This document shows positions 1 to 10,923 of a stretch of DNA of 64,000 nucleotides, piece after piece. The notes under the pieces are model-generated. The model did not search any database. It saw only the letters and a list, made by a program, of their open reading frames with translations, and was not told the DNA's origin. Source of the stretch: Endocalyx cinctus (taxonomy: Eukaryota > Ascomycota > Sordariomycetes > Amphisphaeriales > Apiosporaceae); NCBI GenBank assembly GCA_001600455.1, contig BCKC01000003.1:4510754-4574753 (forward strand). The letters run 5' to 3'. A program made the position numbers and the translations under genes. Within the stretch, counting starts at the first letter, position 1, and the number at the start of each line of letters is the position of its first letter.

Positions 1-849
1 CCGTCTGTGGAGGGGCTCACATATATTATACATAAGCATGGTGATGTTAGCCACGGTCGGATGATCGCTGGGCATCACGTAGTCCGCGCCCTCAAGAAAT
101 CCACCCTCCAAGACCGGACGATTGTCGATCATTAAGACCCTATGAGGCAAATCTATTACCGGCAGCCCCCGTATTGATCTGGGGAAAGTGGTGATAATAT
201 ATGCCGGCGCGAGGGCGGCTATAGCGGCACGCTCTTCTTCCTCATATAATCGCCCGCGCTTCTGCACTAAATGGACAGATATCAGATCGGATTCTAGTCC
301 TAGAAGCTGCAGCGTCTTGAATAGAATAGCCCCGGCAGCCATCCCGTCAACGGTCTCGGGTACTATTACCACCCTTTTCCTCGACGCTACGCTAGAGGTG
401 GGTAACAATCATGTTAAAATAAAGGAAGAGCTCACTGTATTAATTCGTCACGCAAAAAGTGACACGTTTGTGGGGCGAACATACCATTCGAGGATAAAAT
501 CACGGGCGCGCTTAATTTGCTGGAATGGTGCAAACCATATGTCCTCTCGGTCCAATGGTTGGGGCCCTGCGGTCTGCTGCTCCGGTATTTCGGGCTGTAT
601 GGTCTCCGGTTCATCCTCTGGAGATTTGACTCGTAGCTGGCCGATATTAAATGTACGCTTAAAAATTAAATTTGATGCTGTGTCCCTCCTCCACCTAATT
701 CCGTCATGATGATAAAAAGTGTTTTTAGGCCCAAGCGTTGCTATTAATGAGTCTAATACAAGGTTAATGGTTCGCGATTGATATTTGATATGTAGTGAAG
801 ATGTGAGCACCGATAATGGGAGATGCCATCTCCAGGTCCTTCTACTCAT
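1..849 (-). CDS. DHH-family phosphoesterase-like protein with altered catalytic motifs (3' end beyond the window)
   Basis: Exon 1 is 849 down to 485 and exon 2 is 391 down to the window edge; the intron 484-392 starts GTATGT and ends CTCTAG, and the join is in frame (TG|C). After a polar N-terminal region of about 120 residues the protein shows the fold signature of fungal DHH (RecJ-like) proteins: VDGMAAGAILFKTLQLLG, then SVHLVQKRGRLYEEEERAAI, then LPHRVLMIDNR, then NITMLMYNICEPLH. In the family the first motif is an acidic D-x-D-G, the second strand ends in D-x-G-S, and the third is D-H-H; here these read ETVDG, TTFPRS and DNR, so most metal ligands are replaced. The reading frame is open over 250 residues, so this is a diverged protein rather than an obvious pseudogene. 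Function unknown; phosphodiesterase activity is doubtful. The start ATG at 849 is the first in-frame one and could be too far upstream or downstream. Confidence 0.6.
392..484 (-). other. Intron of the DHH-like gene
   Basis: It has donor GTATGT and acceptor TAG, is 93 nt long and contains in-frame stops. Removing it joins the two halves of the DHH-like domain in frame. Confidence 0.6.
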
Positions 850-1939
850 AGGGGCTTACGTCATGAGGTCTGTTGTTTCCTATGACTGCCGTAACTTGTT
901 GGTGGTTGAGTTCTTTTTTTTTTTTTTTTCCAACTTTGTAAATATCGAATTGATGAGTGCAATGTAAAAAAGCTGTTGAATTGGAAATTTGGAGGCGAGG
1001 TCACATGATAAAATCTTCCTAAGACGCATTATCCAATGGATGGATCGACTGACTAAGCTAATTTTCTGCCAGCACCTGTCTGCCCACTATGGAACGATTA
1101 CGATAAGGCACGTTAGCACTATTACTTATGGCTTGTTACTCCCTAATTTTCAACAATAGCACCTAAAAATTACTGATTACGAAGTATACGCTAGAGCTTT
1201 TTCTTCTCTTCTTCTGTTATATCTATTTGAGCCGAGAATGCTATGCAGAGTAATGTCAAGTAGTAGGTAATTGAGTACTTTGTCTAAGGCGAACTGCATA
1301 TTTTTAAGTACTCTCTTCTTCTTACAGTGCCATTTGCTGTATAAGCGTCTCTATTCCCGTCCTTCAACTGCGTGTGCTGGACAAGAAATTAGTGATATGT
1401 ACACCATCAAGTGTCCCTACTTTTGGCCGTGGCCCGGAAATAGCAGGGTCTCCTATGCTCCTAATTTTCATCCAACCTATACTCGAGTTGTCCGGGGATT
1501 TGATCTCTGCGTAACCGCTCCAATCAATATAGTCAATCGTCTTCTCTGTATCGCCAAGGGGCGGGTATCCCAACCACATGCGTCTAACTACCGGCGAATA
1601 ATGCGGGGAAAGGCATCGTCCGGTGGAGGTATCCATTTCCAATGATTAGTCGTGAGAGCCGTGACCGAGCACGCATTTATCACGCGCTATGGAGATCTCG
1701 TATAAATTCCATGTCGAAACTTGATTTCCGACGGTTAAGGATTAACCCGGCTAGCATCGTGCATGTAGTATTGGGTATGCGACTGCATTTATCTCCTATT
1801 CCTGGAATAATATGTAGGTCGCCGAAGGTCTCATCCCTAAGTGATGATATATAAAGTAACGGATTGGCAAAGGTCTCAAAAGCTTTTGTATGATCGTTAA
1901 TTAATCATCAGGCTTCCGTACTGCTGATTAAAGGACAAG
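850..1939. other. Intergenic region with weak coding-like remnants
   Basis: It separates the DHH-like gene (minus) from the GH127 gene (plus) and so carries both 5' regions. It contains a T tract near 914-930. The minus strand between about 1364 and 1860 has open stretches without recognisable family; they may be a decayed gene or chance. Confidence 0.5.
1848..1855 (+). promoter_or_regulatory. TATA box of the GH127 gene
   Basis: TATATAAA lies 85-92 nt before the ATG at 1940, a plausible core-promoter distance for a fungal gene. Confidence 0.45.
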
Positions 1940-3847
1940 ATGCTTTCCAGTATCAATCCGCACAATATCTTTAGAGGCTTTGCCGTCTACTACTACGCAT
2001 TCCTCGGCAATGTTCTGTTTAATAGCATCGCGGGTAATGCTCAGACCGTACCGCCTGTCCGCGGCGAGACTGGCGTCGAAGCGTATCTATTCGACTTGAG
2101 CCAAGTAACCTTAGACAGCGGTCGCTTTCTCGAAAACCAGGATCGCACTCTTTCTTACATCAACTCGGTGGATGTCGACAGGCTGTTGTATGTTTTCCGA
2201 TCCAACCACCAGCTGTCCACGGACGGGGCCTTGGCAAATGGAGGCTGGGACGACCCAACTTTCCCTTTCCGATCGCATTTTCAAGGACACATCCTCACTG
2301 CCTGGGCACAGTGCTGGGCGACGCTCGGGGATACAACCTGTCGTGATCGGGCCCAATACTTTGTCGCCGAGCTAGCGAAATGCCAAGCTAATAACGAAGC
2401 AGCTGGATATGCTACTGGCTACTTATCAGGTTTCCCGGAATCCGAATTCACGGCTTTGGAAGACAGGACGCTCAGCAACGGCAATGTTCCCTATTATGTT
2501 ATCCATAAGACAATGGCCGGTTTGCTCGACGTTTGGCGACACATCGGCGACACTAACGCCGAGAGCGTGCTACTTTCATTGGCAGACTGGGTTGACACAC
2601 GCACCAGCGCACTAACCACGGCCCAGATGCAGAGCCTTATGGAAACTGAGTTCGGCGGCATGAACGACGTATTGGCCGAGCTTTACTACTGGACCGGCGA
2701 TAGCAAGTGGATGACAACTGCCCAGCGATTCGACCACGCTGCAGTCTTTGATCCTCTTGCGTCAGATGAGGATTCGCTGAGCGGATTACACGCGAATACT
2801 CAAGTGCCAAAATGGATCGGTGCCGTGCACGAGTACAAACAGACGGGGACTACTCGATATCTGGATATTGCTGAAAACGCTTGGTCCATGACCGTCAACC
2901 ACCACAGCTATGCTATCGGTGGAAACAGCCAAGCTGAACATTTCCGAGACCCCGACATTATCGCCGGATACCTTACGAATGATACGGCCGAGGGATGCAA
3001 CAGTTACAATATGCTGAAATTGACCCGAGAATTGTGGACGACGAACCCCGATGCAAACTACTTCGACTTCTACGAGCGAGTCTTATTGAATCATCTCCTT
3101 GGTCAGCAAGATCCTAGCAGCAGCCACGGCGCTATCACCTACTTTACTCCTCTCAACCCCGGAGGTCAGCGTGGAATCGGCCCGGCTTGGGGAGGCGGCA
3201 CTTGGGCCACGGACTACGATTCCATGTGGTGCTGTCAAGGAACGGGGTTGGAGACAAACACTAAATATATGGATTCTGTATACGGCTACGACAACTCATC
3301 GCTCTATGTCAACCTGTTCATGCCTTCCAAACTGAACTGGTCACAGCGTAGCGTCACGGTTACGCAGGCAACGACCTTCCCGGTCGGCGATAGTGTGACC
3401 CTTACTGTCGTTGGCAGCGGCACCTGGGACATGAAGATTCGAATCCCATCATGGACATCAGATGCCACCATCGCCGTCAACGGTGCTCAGCAGTCCATTG
3501 AAACCGCCCCCAACTCGTACGCAACAGTTTCTCGAGACTGGGTATCGGGAGACGTAGTTACTGTAACCTTACCGATGAGCCTGCGTCTCGTACCTGCTAA
3601 CGACGACGAGACTTTGGCGGCCGTCGCTTACGGTCCGACCGTATTGTCTGGAAACTACGGTAGTTCGTCTCTTAGTGCCGCCCCGACTTTGGCTCTAGAT
3701 ACTATTACTCGGACTAGCAGCTCGAGTTTAGACTTTACGGGTACTGCCGATGGACAGACCGTCGATATAGGGCCGTTCTATGATGCCCAAGGCTTCAATT
3801 ACGTCGTATACTGGAAATTTTCGGGCTCTCTTCCGACTTCGGTATAG
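1940..3847 (+). CDS. Secreted GH127 (DUF1680) beta-L-arabinofuranosidase
   Basis: The intronless gene encodes 635 residues. A hydrophobic stretch at about 14-33 ending near GNA-QT suggests a secretory signal. The body is the GH127 (alpha/alpha)6 barrel, followed by beta-sandwich domains in the last 200 residues. The family uses a cysteine nucleophile held by a zinc site: E351 and C353 in the EGCNSYNM motif and C431/C432 in the WCCQGTGLE motif match those ligands, and E333 in GGNSQAEHF matches the general acid, so the enzyme should be active. GH127 enzymes release L-arabinofuranose from beta-linked arabino-oligosaccharides such as those on hydroxyproline-rich wall glycoproteins. It lies near a CBM1 protein and a GH43 gene, consistent with attack on plant walls. 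The exact substrate is inferred from the family, not visible. Confidence 0.93.
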   Translation: MLSSINPHNIFRGFAVYYYAFLGNVLFNSIAGNAQTVPPVRGETGVEAYLFDLSQVTLDSGRFLENQDRTLSYINSVDVDRLLYVFRSNHQLSTDGALANGGWDDPTFPFRSHFQGHILTAWAQCWATLGDTTCRDRAQYFVAELAKCQANNEAAGYATGYLSGFPESEFTALEDRTLSNGNVPYYVIHKTMAGLLDVWRHIGDTNAESVLLSLADWVDTRTSALTTAQMQSLMETEFGGMNDVLAELYYWTGDSKWMTTAQRFDHAAVFDPLASDEDSLSGLHANTQVPKWIGAVHEYKQTGTTRYLDIAENAWSMTVNHHSYAIGGNSQAEHFRDPDIIAGYLTNDTAEGCNSYNMLKLTRELWTTNPDANYFDFYERVLLNHLLGQQDPSSSHGAITYFTPLNPGGQRGIGPAWGGGTWATDYDSMWCCQGTGLETNTKYMDSVYGYDNSSLYVNLFMPSKLNWSQRSVTVTQATTFPVGDSVTLTVVGSGTWDMKIRIPSWTSDATIAVNGAQQSIETAPNSYATVSRDWVSGDVVTVTLPMSLRLVPANDDETLAAVAYGPTVLSGNYGSSSLSAAPTLALDTITRTSSSSLDFTGTADGQTVDIGPFYDAQGFNYVVYWKFSGSLPTSV

Positions 3848-4890
3848 GAGTACGCATTCGATCTTCGAGGTCATCGTTAGATAAGGAGGATAGTTTGAAT
3901 ATGCCGTCGTTACATGCTTGGCTATAGCCGTGATGTCCGAAGCTGAATAGAAGAATTACCACACCTCTTCCTCCTAAGAAGTAGCCACTAGAAACGCTAG
4001 GATGTATATTGATTTTTTCACTTACGTCCTCACCGTCTAAAGTTGGACTCGGATGCATGTCGGACTTGTGATGTGTCTTTGTTTCTATTATTGGATCGTA
4101 ATCCAATGCAATTAATACTTGAGCTTTGATGGGTACCGGTGAGGAGGTCACTCTCCACTTATGTTAATATGCAAGTAACATCTACCTACTCTCTAGACCA
4201 GGTTATAGAAACTAAAGAAAGCACGACGGTTCTGTGTCCTCATATATTATATGCGAGTCAATATTAATTGAGACGCAGGGTATCATCATTCCGTGGTCCT
4301 GTTTCCACCCGTTTCCACCTATTTCCCAAGAAAACGTGGCGAACTCGTCACCCAATTCGTTCGGATTTCGGATCAGGCTAAATAGATTTAGAACGAAAGC
4401 TGACGTTGCATAATTATTACAGCTCATGAGTGGTTCTGAAAAAAGACCAAGTTCGTTTAAATTTTAATGGGGGTGGTTGAGGTGAGGTGAAATTAATTCT
4501 AGATCGTAAGCAATCAACATAGGAGGAGTTTATCGACGTGGGGGACTTGCTATTTCTGCGCTTGTAACAAACTGCTCGCACGCGTCAGCAACGAGATGTC
4601 GATTGCCGTGATGGTCTGCCATGACCGGGATGGTGAGAACTATAGTCTTCGGGTAATATAGGGTATAGCGCGGGAGAGAAAGAGAGAGTGACGATCGTAC
4701 TTACATATATTTCTTAGCTGCTGTAGACGTTGCAACAGGTATGTCGCGAACCGTATCACTCCCGTATTTATAGAGATATTATATTCCAGCCCCTCCTCAG
4801 CTCCGGCGGGCGCCTGTATCAGAAGCCATCTTCGAGTAACGAGGAAATCAAATAAGTGACTACTAGTCGGATCCTCTACCGAGTATCATA
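3848..4890. other. Intergenic region
   Basis: It holds the GH127 3' region and the promoter of the CBM1 gene. A TATTTATAGA element lies near 4764-4774. The short open frames on the minus strand (3795-4151, 4212-4427) show no family resemblance and I do not call them genes. Confidence 0.5.
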
Positions 4891-6096
4891 ATGTATCTCA
4901 GGACTTCATTGCTACTTCTTTCACCGTTGGTGCTGAGTGTGTCAGCCAAGAGAGCAGAAACTCAAAGTTTATATGGGCAATGTGAGTCTTAACCAAGTCA
5001 CCTAGAAATCACCTAGAAATCACCTATTGTTTTCTCTAGAAGTCCTATCTAACACAAGGGAACTCTCCGTACCTTTTAGGTGGCGGCAAAACGTGGGAAG
5101 GACCATTTGCCTGTCCAACGGGGGCTACTTGCTACAATGACGGGAAGTAAGTTCCGTGCCTCTCAAAAAGTTCTTGATACTTAACGTAATCAACACGAGA
5201 TACATTCTGAACTTTTTTGAAGTCCTTGGTACTCGCAATGCGTAAGCAACGAGAACGTGCCGGCTCCGCCCGCGCCCCCGCAGCCGCCGGTAGTCACCAC
5301 CACCGTCACGACCCTACCCCCGCCCACGACCTCGTCGACCTCGACGGTAACGGTGACGCTTATCCCCGACGACCCGATTACGGGCGACGGGAGACGAATG
5401 CGACGGCAACGACAAACGACGATATTCGCCGCCGCGGGGGCCGAACCTACCGCGGTGATTCCCGAAGATGGCGTCGTCAAGACCGTCACGACTATCGTTA
5501 CCACTACTACGGAGGAGGAGGAGAAGAATGACCAGCTCGCGTCGCGACAAGACGGACCCGGCGCGACGCTCCAGTCGGGGTGGTACTGGATCCGCGCGGT
5601 AGCCTCGCCCAACTACCACAAGTACCTGCAGACGTCGCCGACCAACGCGGCCGGGACGGCCGTGCTCGGGAGCTACCTGACGGCCGGGCAGTACAACGTC
5701 GTGGACGGGCAGCTGGTCGCGAACCTGGGAGGATCTTCCGAACCGCTGTACCTCCAGGTCGAGAAGCCGGACGATTTCGCGCAGCGCACGCTCGCGGCCT
5801 GGTTCAACGGGACGAGGAACACGTTCGGCGAGTTCGCCTTCCAGGGGGACGCGCTCACGTGGAGCGCGCCCGAGGTGCAGAGGCAGAATCTGGCGGCTTG
5901 GTTGGTTTGCGAGGGGCAGGCGCTGTTTATTAATACGGGCGCGTACGCTTATCAGACGCCGAGCGGGTGCTCGGATCAGACGGTAAGTTCTCGCCCATTT
6001 TTTTTTTTTTGCGTGAATTATGATTCAATATAAACACGACTACTAATACGCATTTCTCAGATTCATTATTATAATGATGCGCATGCAAATGAGTAA
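4891..6096 (+). CDS. Secreted CBM1 (fungal cellulose-binding) protein with uncharacterised C-terminal domain
   Basis: Four exons: 4891-4981, 5080-5146, 5223-5982, 6061-6096; the last intron has the branch site CTACTAATACG. The protein has 317 residues. Residues 1-19 are a signal peptide, followed by KR (a possible processing site). Residues 28-60 are a complete family 1 carbohydrate-binding module: YGQCGG, WEGP, cysteines 31, 42, 48 and 59, and the WYSQC end, giving the usual aromatic face for crystalline cellulose. A Pro/Thr-rich linker follows (TTTVTTLPPPTTSSTSTVTV and a second Thr-rich block near 126-140). The last 140 residues, beginning around GWYWIRAVASPNYHKYL, form a separate beta-rich-looking domain without catalytic signature that I can name. 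Secretion and cellulose binding are well supported; the enzyme or binding role of the C-terminal domain is unknown. The first two exons lie outside any long open frame and are easily missed. Confidence 0.85.
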
Positions 6097-6892
6097 TGGG
6101 TCTTTTTAATTGGAGTGTCGAAATCCTGGGGAAGTTGTCAGTTGGAAGGGAGAGGCTTAAAGATTGAAGGTGTTTGTGATGTAAGTCGAGGTATGAGCCT
6201 CCTGAAAACCGAACAATTTAATGTTATGATTTAATGAATCTTCCCTTTTCTTTTCTTTTCTTTTCTTTTTAATATTTTTTTGATATAATTGAGCTTATCA
6301 AGGCCAATCTATACTTATACTATAGATACGAGAATACTGAGATGCAAACCGAATTCGTCTGTGACGCCATGACGATAACAGTATAGGATCTTAGTGTACG
6401 GAGTTTACCAAATAGTAACCTCGGAGTACCGAGTATTATACCAACATCCATAACTATACCACTTACGCAGAGTCTGTCACACCCCTCTTGTGATAACGTG
6501 CTTGCGCCGCAAAATTGGCTGAGAAAATGTGCAAGCAATACAAAGAAGGCATTCATGGATATCTGGATGGATTTTAAATTGAACAAGTGTCATTCCTACC
6601 GATTGAGCCCACTAAAAGTGTATAGATGCATACATGCAAAATTGTTAAAAATACATTTTCCTCTCTTTATTTTATTTGTAATCAAATCCTCTTCCGATTT
6701 CTACTCCGATTAGTTGAATCAAGACAACTCAAGTCCACGAAATTAGATCAGATACTACCTTTAAACTACCGGATCAAGAACTGAGTATTTTTCTATAAAT
6801 ATAAAAGGAAAAATATAAATAGATCAAAAAAAAAAAAAATAAAAATAAAAATAAACCCTGATTTACCCGTAACGCCGTCGTTGTATATAGCT
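6097..6892. other. Intergenic region, AT-rich
   Basis: It includes a (TTTTC)n pentanucleotide tract at about 6246-6270 and an A-rich leader (6820-6855) just before the dehydrogenase gene. No gene is recognised. Confidence 0.5.
6246..6270. repeat. (TTTTC)n microsatellite
   Basis: About five copies of TTTTC in tandem, read directly; no function apparent. Confidence 0.85.
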
Positions 6893-8225
6893 ATGTCTGG
6901 AGCAAACGGAGAAGCTGGGGGGTTAAGTAAGGATGTTGTCCTCATTTTTCTTCCTCTGAGCGACAAGTCCGAATGGATATCTCGGGTAGAGAAACGCCAT
7001 CCAGGTTTACAGATACGTTCGATCAACCCTTACAAACCAGGAGGCGGTCTCATCACGCACGATGAACTCGACCCGGCCTTATGGGAAGGTGTTACTATTT
7101 TAGTGACGTACGGCGTAGCGCCCGCTCACTTAATACCTAATATTCGCTTCATCCAGCTCACCTCCGCCGGCGCCGATAGGTGGCTCACTCATCCGGCCTA
7201 CGCTGATGAAGATGTCATATTCTGTACCGCTAATGGAATTCATGCGTGAGTCTTTATATCATAGTTTTTTTATTTTCTCAGCTTGGTTTGCTGCATCGGC
7301 CTATCAACAATGCATCAAGAAAGATTACCTTATTTGGAAGGACTTGAATAATAATAACAACACATCTTCTTTTAAAAAAACAGACCTCAGATTGCCGAAT
7401 GGGTTCTTGGCGTGTGGGTACAGCACCAACATCACTTTGTGACGTACGTCGACCGAATGAAGACGGGAGCGTGGGGTCCCGTGACGGAGCTTCCGGTTAC
7501 GGACTCTCCGGGATTGCGGATGTAAGAACTTTCTTTTCTTCACCTCCTACTTCCCTCCGAATTATTCGGCGGGGCTAATCGCCCGTGAAAAAAAAAAAAA
7601 AAAAAATAGGGGTATATTAGGGTACGGCGCGCTGGGGAGACAATGCGCCCGTCTCGCCAGCGTCATGGGCATGGAAGTGTACGCCTACACGCGCAGCGAG
7701 CGATCGACGCCCGAGTCCCGCAAGGACGACAGCTACTGCATAAAAGGCATGGGGGACCCGGACGGGCTGATCCCGACCAAGTGGTTCCACGGCGCCTCGA
7801 GGGAGAAGGTGAACGAGTTCCTCGCCCAGGACCTCGACCTGCTCATCCTCAGCCTGCCGCTCACGGCCGAGACCAGACACGTCATGTCGGACGAGCAGTT
7901 CGAGATCCTCCGCCGGAGCAACAAGAGCGGCAGGAAGACTTTCTTCGTCAACGTCGCGCGGGGCCCCCACGTCGATCAGGACGCGCTGATCCGGGCGCTC
8001 GAATCGGGCGCGGTCGGGGGTGCCGCCCTGGACGTGACGGACCCGGAACCCCTGCCCAAGGACCACCCGCTCTGGAAGGCGCCCAATTTGTTCATCACGC
8101 CTCACGTCAGCTGGAAGAGCCGGCACGTCTTCGATCGCGTGATGGAGGTGCTCGAGATGAACCTCGAAAACTTGGCCGAGGGTAAACCGATGATGAATCG
8201 GATGAATCGTAAGTTGCATTATTAG
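6893..8225 (+). CDS. D-isomer-specific 2-hydroxyacid dehydrogenase
   Basis: Three exons, 6893-7245, 7384-7521 and 7610-8225, give 368 residues. This is an NAD(P)-dependent oxidoreductase interconverting a 2-hydroxyacid and a 2-oxoacid. The dinucleotide-binding motif GILGYGALG lies at about 165-173. The catalytic triad is in place: R281 (VNVARGPHV), E310 (DPEPL) and H329 (ITPHVSW), with spacings 29 and 19 as in the family. The N-terminal part carries the substrate-domain motif LTSAGADRW. There is no targeting signal, so it is probably cytosolic. The second intron has a run of about 20 A directly before its TAG acceptor. The gene is followed on the same strand by an MFS transporter 0.5 kb away, but joint function is only a guess. 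Substrate (glyoxylate, glycerate or other) cannot be told from sequence. The start ATG 6893 is the first in frame. Confidence 0.92.
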
Positions 8226-8669
8226 ATACGCAGGAAGGATCTAGGCCCGAGTATGATGCTGCTACCCGCGTTGGGAGTCCGCGGGATGTGCACTCAATAT
8301 AAGGTTATTTATCTAAAAATAGAATTCTATTACCGTAACTATCAGTATACTGTAACATGATTTCACCGAGTTCAGATGTAAGACAAATAAATATACATTG
8401 GAGATTTTTTTTTGTTTCATGTCCGTGAATTATTATGGTATGACAGCAAGGGCAAACCTTAAATCGGGGGGAGCTGTAGGGGGTGGCATAATTCGGACGT
8501 CCGGTATGATCAGAGTCAATGTGTCTACCAATGACAAAAGCCGTCGTATATCCACGGCCGAAGGATTTCTATTGTATGCGTATAGTATGAAAGGGGTTAT
8601 AAATAGTTTGAATGCCTCACCTTGGTTCGCGGTCGCGTACCCATGCCGCTGCAAGCTAGAATTATTCCT

Positions 8670-8714
<45 letters not shown>

Positions 8715-8721
8715 AGCAGAT
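8226..8721. other. Intergenic region and 5' leader of the MFS gene
   Basis: It holds the 3' region of the dehydrogenase and the leader of the transporter, ending in a GA repeat. The frame of exon 1 stays open back to 8398 but contains the GA repeat, so the upstream part is probably untranslated. Confidence 0.5.
8676..8712. repeat. (GA)n microsatellite in the 5' leader
   Basis: About 18 GA units end 9 nt before the ATG of the MFS gene. Copy number is likely to vary between strains. Confidence 0.9.
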
Positions 8722-10923
8722 ATGGCGGCGAGTGAGAAACGAGACCGGGAGATCATACCCGGTACAGATGTCATTTTTACCGATCGGAATGACGAAGAAG
8801 GAGGGGAAGCCAGCAGCAATCATGTGACCAAGCTGATACTCATCCCTCATCCGACAGAGAACCGTGATGACCCCTTGGTAAGTGTTGGTGCTTACGGGCG
8901 CATTTAGCTACTAAATCGCCTACACATCATCTCACCACCTATCTATATATATGTTTTATGGTATTGAAACCTCACTAACCAACATCCCCCCCTTTTTTTC
9001 AAAATCACAGAACTGGAGCAAAACATGGAAATCGATCGTCATCTTCAACCAGTGCATATTCGTCTTCGTCAGCATCCTCACGCCCCTAGCGCTCGCGCCA
9101 CTAACACAAATCCTCGAGGCCGAGTTCGACAAGACGCTGCAGCAGGTGAACGTGCTGTTCGGCGCCGTCGCCATCACGCTCGGGTACGCCAACTTCCTCA
9201 TCGTCCCGGCCGCCAACGTCTTCGGTCGGCGGCCCGTGATCCTCATCTGCGCTACGATATGCCTCCTCGCCAACGTCTGGGGCGCCCTGGTCGCCTCGTA
9301 CCCGAGCTTCATCGGCGCTCGCATCATCTGCGGACTGGGCGCCGCCGCTAACGAGAGTATCATGCCGATGGTTGTCGCCGATTTGCTGTTCTTGCATCAG
9401 AGGGGGAGTAGTATGGCGCTGTATTTGTATGTTGTCTCGTCTATGTACTTGCTTTGACGTCGTCTATGCGGTAACTTGGCCGTTTTATTTATTGACTAAC
9501 GGCGCGATAATAGTTGGTCTTATTTCCTAGGACTATTCATCGGTCCCATTATTTCCGGCGCTATTGGATCGCGCATGTCGTGGAGATGGTTTGTAAGTTT
9601 TTGATCCCAACGATATCCCCACGCATGAGAACAAAGATTTCTGACTAATGGTGATCGATTAGTTCTGGGTCTGCGCCATATTACAAGGAGTAAGTACCTT
9701 CTCACATTATAACCTCTCATAGATATATGACTTTGTACTAATTGTGTCATCCTAGGCAAGCTTGATTTTCCTCATCGTCGCCCACCCAGAAACCAAATAC
9801 GACAGGCCCAAGAAAACGGACTCCGTCAGTTTCTCAGGGGTCGCCAAGGAGAAACGCGCCGCGGCCGGAGAGAAGCAGCAGCAGCAACATCCGGCTCTCC
9901 GCGAAGAAGAAGCCGAAAGACGCAGCAACGGCAGCATATCCACCGACTCGCCACCCGCTCTAGACATCACGCCCCCGTCCACGGCCACCACGACCGCCGT
10001 ATCGACCGCCGTCCCCGCCGTCGTCGGGGGCGCCACCTCGCACATCTCCGACGGCAAGCCCGCGCGCGCCCAATTTTCCGTGCTGCCCGTCCCGCGATTC
10101 CAGCACGGGCTCGCGGCGGCGGCGCAGGACGTGATCTCGCCGATCCGGATCCTCTTCTACCCGATCGTGCTCTGGGCCGCCTTCGCGATGGGGTTCGCGG
10201 CCAACTGCCTGCTCGCGCTGAACCTGACGCTCGCGCAGGTCTTCGGCGCCCCGCCCTACGAGTTCGGGCCGGACCAGATCGGGTACGTCAACTTCGCGTT
10301 CGCCGTGGGGGCCGTCGTCGCGCTGGGCACGGCCGGCCCGCTGTCCGACTGGATCGCGCTGCGGTCGGCGCGGAAGAACGGCGGCGTGCTCGAGGCCGAG
10401 ATGCGGTTGCCCGCCATGATCCCGTACCTCGCTCTCAACGTCGTGGGCATGGTCGTCGTCGCCGTGGGTTACCAGCGGAGCTGGCCCTGGGAGGCGATCG
10501 TCGTGGTCGGGTACGGGCTCGTGGGCGCGCAGGTCGTCGGCATCCCGGCTATAGCGATCGCGTACGCCGTCGATTGCTACAAGGCGCTGCCGGGGGAGAT
10601 CATGATCGCCGCTACGATTGTGAAGAATACATTTGGGGTAAGTTTTTTTTTTTTTTTTTTCCCACTAACTTTATATGTAAACATAAACCCCCCCTCCTTT
10701 TCCCGTTCAAAATTGGAGAAAACAAAACTAACGGGATTCTAAAAATAAGTTCGGCATGATCTTTTACTACAACGATTGGTGCGCCCAATCCGGTTACCTC
10801 GCACCCGTGTTAATGCTCATGGCGATCACGATAGGGGTCTCGGTAATCGGCCTAGCCCTGTTCATCCCGTACGGGAAGAAGTTCCGAAGGTGGACCAAGG
10901 ACTCCAAACTACATGCCCTATGA
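8722..10923 (+). CDS. MFS transporter (multidrug/DHA-type)
   Basis: Six exons: 8722-8877, 9011-9426, 9514-9592, 9663-9689 (27 nt), 9756-10637, 10750-10923; all joins are in frame, giving 577 residues. The plasma-membrane proton-coupled carrier shape is clear: a polar 50-residue N-terminus ahead of NWSKTWKS, a first group of hydrophobic helices with the inter-helix motif FGRRPVIL (MFS motif A variant), a long charged central loop (roughly residues 230-335, with KEKRAAAGEKQQQQH), then a second helix group ending in IPYGKKFRRW. The last exon has the FGFGMIFYYNDW motif common in fungal drug:H+ antiporter-like carriers. The substrate is unknown. The start at 8722 is chosen because the open frame upstream is mostly a GA repeat. 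It is co-directional with the dehydrogenase and convergent with the GH43 gene. Confidence 0.9.

Noticed and set aside
1271..1860. Possible genes of 92-124 residues on both strands
   Set aside because: No family match, no splice-supported extension and stops between the blocks; kept only as a possible remnant.
5190..5619. Long minus-strand frames over the CBM1 gene
   Set aside because: They are antisense shadows of a GC-rich Thr/Pro linker; the plus-strand model has a complete CBM1 and good splice sites.
8398..8721. Open frame upstream of the MFS start with a run of Arg/Glu
   Set aside because: The Arg/Glu run is only the translation of the GA microsatellite; the conserved transporter starts after ATG 8722.
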